8,356 bases of DNA from Ilumatobacter sp. GTDB taxonomy: Bacteria; Actinomycetota; Acidimicrobiia; Acidimicrobiales; Ilumatobacteraceae. The stretch spans positions 1 to 8,356 of the forward strand of contig JAJCXU010000661.1 in the NCBI GenBank assembly GCA_029263275.1, given 5' to 3'. A program made the translations under genes and the position numbers. The notes under the pieces were generated by a model. The model was not told where the DNA came from. It worked only from the letters and a program-made list of their open reading frames with translations, and searched no databases. Below are positions 6,653 to 8,356 of the stretch, piece after piece. Numbering within the stretch: the stretch's first letter is position 1; each line of letters begins with the position of its first letter.

Positions 6653-6726
6653 TTCGCGACCGAATCGTCAGGGTCGTGCCACCAACGCAATACAGAAGAT
6701 CCGCAGAGCTGACCTCCGACGAACTG

Positions 6727-7944
6727 CTACGAAGATGCGCTGAGCGTCTCGGCAATCGGCACCGTCGAGAGGTCGGTGTCCTCGTCGATGATGTAGTTGC
6801 CGGCCACCAACTCAATCGGAGTCTGGTCATCGAACGTCAGGCCAATCGGGTCGCCGCCCTCGGCCACGATGCGGACCTGCTCCTTGTACTGACGGCGCAC
6901 CATCGACACACCCCGATCGCTCGACGACAGTCGCTCTTCGGAGTGCAGAGTGATCGGCCCCTGACCAACTTGAGTCTCGTAGTCGCCCGGGTAGGTCTGG
7001 TGTTGCTCGTCGGTGAGTTCGAACCAGCCCTTGGCGTCGGGCCCGTACACACCGAGACCTTGCGGCGGCGAACCCTTCGGGATCCGGAGGATGCAGAACA
7101 CACGGGTGTGGGTGTCGTCGATCGGCTGTGCCCACGACATGTTGTTCGTCTTGCCGAGATAGGCAAGCGTCGGCGTGGCGACGACTCGGATGTTCGGTAC
7201 CCGCGTCTCGGTGATGCGGTGCAACGTGGTGCCATCCGGCAGCTCGCGATCCTGCGTGGCGGTCACACCCCACTCGTGACGCTGCCAATCGATACGCGGC
7301 CAGATCTCGAGACGCGGGTCGAACTGCGGCCCGCTGATCGTGTTGTGCAGAATGAACACGTGATACGGATCCATCACGTTCTCGTGCGTCTGGAACCAGT
7401 TGCACGGCGCCACGTTCGGCCCGCCGAATGCAAAGTGGTCGACGACGTGGAGCTCCTCGTCGTCGCCGACATCTTCGAAGATGTCGTAGCGCGGGAAGTC
7501 GGGCTGCTTCTCGGGCGGACCCATGTACGTGAAGATCATCCCCCCGAGTTCACGGACCGGATACCACGGCTGGCGATACGACGCCTTGTTGCGGCCACGG
7601 TCGGGCTCGCACGGCTGGTCGATGCACGTGCCATCAGCACTGAATGCCCAGCCGTGATACGGGCAGCGAATGCAGTCCTGCTCGACCCGCCCGTAGAAGA
7701 GGCTGGTGCCGCGATGACAGCAACGCGGCTCGAGCAAGCCCGGCGTTCCGTCGAGCGAGCGGTAGAGGACGAGGTCTTCGCCGAGCAGCCGCACGTCGCG
7801 CGGGATCTCGGTTGCCTCGCTCGACATCGCCACCGGCTGCCAGTAGCGGCGCAGCAGCTCACCCGATGGGGTCCCCGCTCCCGTCTCGAAGAGTTCGGGG
7901 TCTGCAGTACCCGGTGATCGTCCGTAGGCGCGTCCGTCGTCCAT
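6727..7944 (-). CDS. Rieske non-heme iron oxygenase, large (alpha) subunit
   Basis: The 405-aa product is an aromatic-ring-hydroxylating-type oxygenase subunit that uses a [2Fe-2S] Rieske centre and a mononuclear iron to insert oxygen into an organic substrate. The Rieske motif is Cys75-x-His77 and Cys94-x2-His97, with 16 residues between the pairs. The iron site is in THENVMDPYHVFILH (186-200): Asp192 is the bridging Asp, His195 and His200 are ligands, and an Asp near 343 (SSSDRGVSMVRRQ) is a candidate third ligand. Length and the DPYHVFILHN region resemble the vanillate demethylase/phthalate dioxygenase branch rather than the two-subunit naphthalene type. The ATG at 7944 is preferred over a GTG one codon earlier; no ribosome-binding sequence is visible. 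No ferredoxin, reductase or small subunit lies in the window, so the electron donor must be elsewhere. The acyl-CoA dehydrogenase gene follows on the same strand. Substrate unknown. Confidence 0.94.
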   Translation of the reverse strand: MDDGRAYGRSPGTADPELFETGAGTPSGELLRRYWQPVAMSSEATEIPRDVRLLGEDLVLYRSLDGTPGLLEPRCCHRGTSLFYGRVEQDCIRCPYHGWAFSADGTCIDQPCEPDRGRNKASYRQPWYPVRELGGMIFTYMGPPEKQPDFPRYDIFEDVGDDEELHVVDHFAFGGPNVAPCNWFQTHENVMDPYHVFILHNTISGPQFDPRLEIWPRIDWQRHEWGVTATQDRELPDGTTLHRITETRVPNIRVVATPTLAYLGKTNNMSWAQPIDDTHTRVFCILRIPKGSPPQGLGVYGPDAKGWFELTDEQHQTYPGDYETQVGQGPITLHSEERLSSSDRGVSMVRRQYKEQVRIVAEGGDPIGLTFDDQTPIELVAGNYIIDEDTDLSTVPIAETLSASS

Positions 7945-8091
7945 CACTGCAGATGATCACATCGAGGGACGCCGAGGCAAAGTGCACGACGAACTGGTCA
8001 TCGCACACGGCTCCGAGGTAGTGCCTGCACCACCATCAACTCGTGGCCCTCCACCATGTTGGTCATGCCGACGCTGCTTCACGATGGACCC

Positions 8092-8356
8092 ATGTTCAAC
8101 GCACACCGATCGTCAACTCGCACCCCCTCGACACCGGTCGCCACAATTCGAACCAGATGGGCCGCGATCGGCGCAGCCGTCGCGGTAACCCTGGGCGGAG
8201 CCGGTATCGGCGGCTACAACATCGTCAGCAACAACACACTCATCACCGCCGATGCCACAGTGCCGTCCATCCGATACGTCACGACCGACCCAGCCGACAT
8301 CATGCTCGTCAACAACACGACGCGCCTCGAGCCGGCCGGCGTTGGTTGTGGCGACC
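8092..8356 (+). CDS. Unrecognised membrane-anchored or secreted protein, 3' end missing
   Basis: At least 88 codons are open to the window edge. From the ATG at 8092 the product begins MFNAHRSSTRTP, with a basic N-terminal region (residues 1-22), a hydrophobic, Gly/Ala-rich segment (about 24-41, WAAIGAAVAVTLGGAGIGGY) and then a polar, extended region with several Asn and Thr (NNTLITADATVP, MLVNNTTRLEP). This is the look of a signal peptide or N-terminal anchor followed by an extracellular domain. In-frame ATGs at 8065 and 8056 are possible earlier starts; none of the three has a clear ribosome-binding sequence. The gene is divergent from the Rieske oxygenase gene. I do not recognise the family, and the visible part is too short to say more. 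Confidence 0.6.
   Translation, partial: MFNAHRSSTRTPSTPVATIRTRWAAIGAAVAVTLGGAGIGGYNIVSNNTLITADATVPSIRYVTTDPADIMLVNNTTRLEPAGVGCGD

Noticed and set aside
6676..7917. 413-codon plus-strand open frame opposite the Rieske oxygenase gene
   Set aside because: Antisense to a gene with complete Rieske and iron-site motifs; the Arg/Val-rich translation has no domain.
7945..8091. Very short open frames between the Rieske gene and the right-edge gene
   Set aside because: Fewer than 25 codons on the minus strand, without ribosome-binding sequences; more likely the divergent promoter region, although no clear -35/-10 pair was found.

Overview
The window is high-GC DNA (roughly 60-65 % by eye) with actinobacterial-looking codon use. 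It reads as chromosomal sequence from an actinomycete-like organism. An acyl-CoA dehydrogenase beside a VanA/phthalate-dioxygenase-type Rieske oxygenase would fit an Acidimicrobiia-like (Ilumatobacter-type) genome, but that taxonomic guess is inference and was not tested. No tRNA, rRNA, CRISPR array, transposase or integrase was seen.

Left block (1 to about 3893, all minus strand). This is a tightly packed run of five genes, read right to left, in which every junction overlaps by 4 or 8 bases. (1) A 186-aa soluble protein with an N-terminal CxxC/CxxC zinc ribbon, a long Glu-Pro linker and a C-terminal SH3-like domain. (2) A 296-aa protein with about six membrane spans. (3) A 217-aa protein with about six membrane spans. 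(4) A 519-aa protein with an N-terminal signal/anchor region, a 135-residue Pro-Pro-x-x repeat linker and a C-terminal domain carrying an HEVNH zinc-metallopeptidase motif. (5) A small ORF cut by the window edge, coupled to (4) by ATGA. None of the five is a gene I can name. The organisation looks like one translationally coupled machine or effector module. The last two genes have the layout of a modular toxin followed by its immunity protein, although that role is inferred. This is the most interesting part of the window.

Middle. An intergenic region of about 450 bp separates the operon from a divergently transcribed, complete RNase Z gene (rnz, plus strand), the tRNA 3'-end maturation nuclease. 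A strong 13-bp stem hairpin lies between rnz and the convergent acyl-CoA dehydrogenase gene and probably ends transcription from both sides.

Right block (5388 to 7944, minus strand). A Rieske non-heme iron oxygenase alpha subunit is followed after about 120 bp by an acyl-CoA dehydrogenase. The gap contains two 16-bp palindromic sites (one perfect, one degenerate) of the type bound by TetR-family regulators, just upstream of the dehydrogenase. This suggests a regulated oxidation/beta-oxidation function; the substrate cannot be read from the sequence. A divergent, unrecognised exported or membrane-anchored protein begins near 8092 and runs off the right edge.
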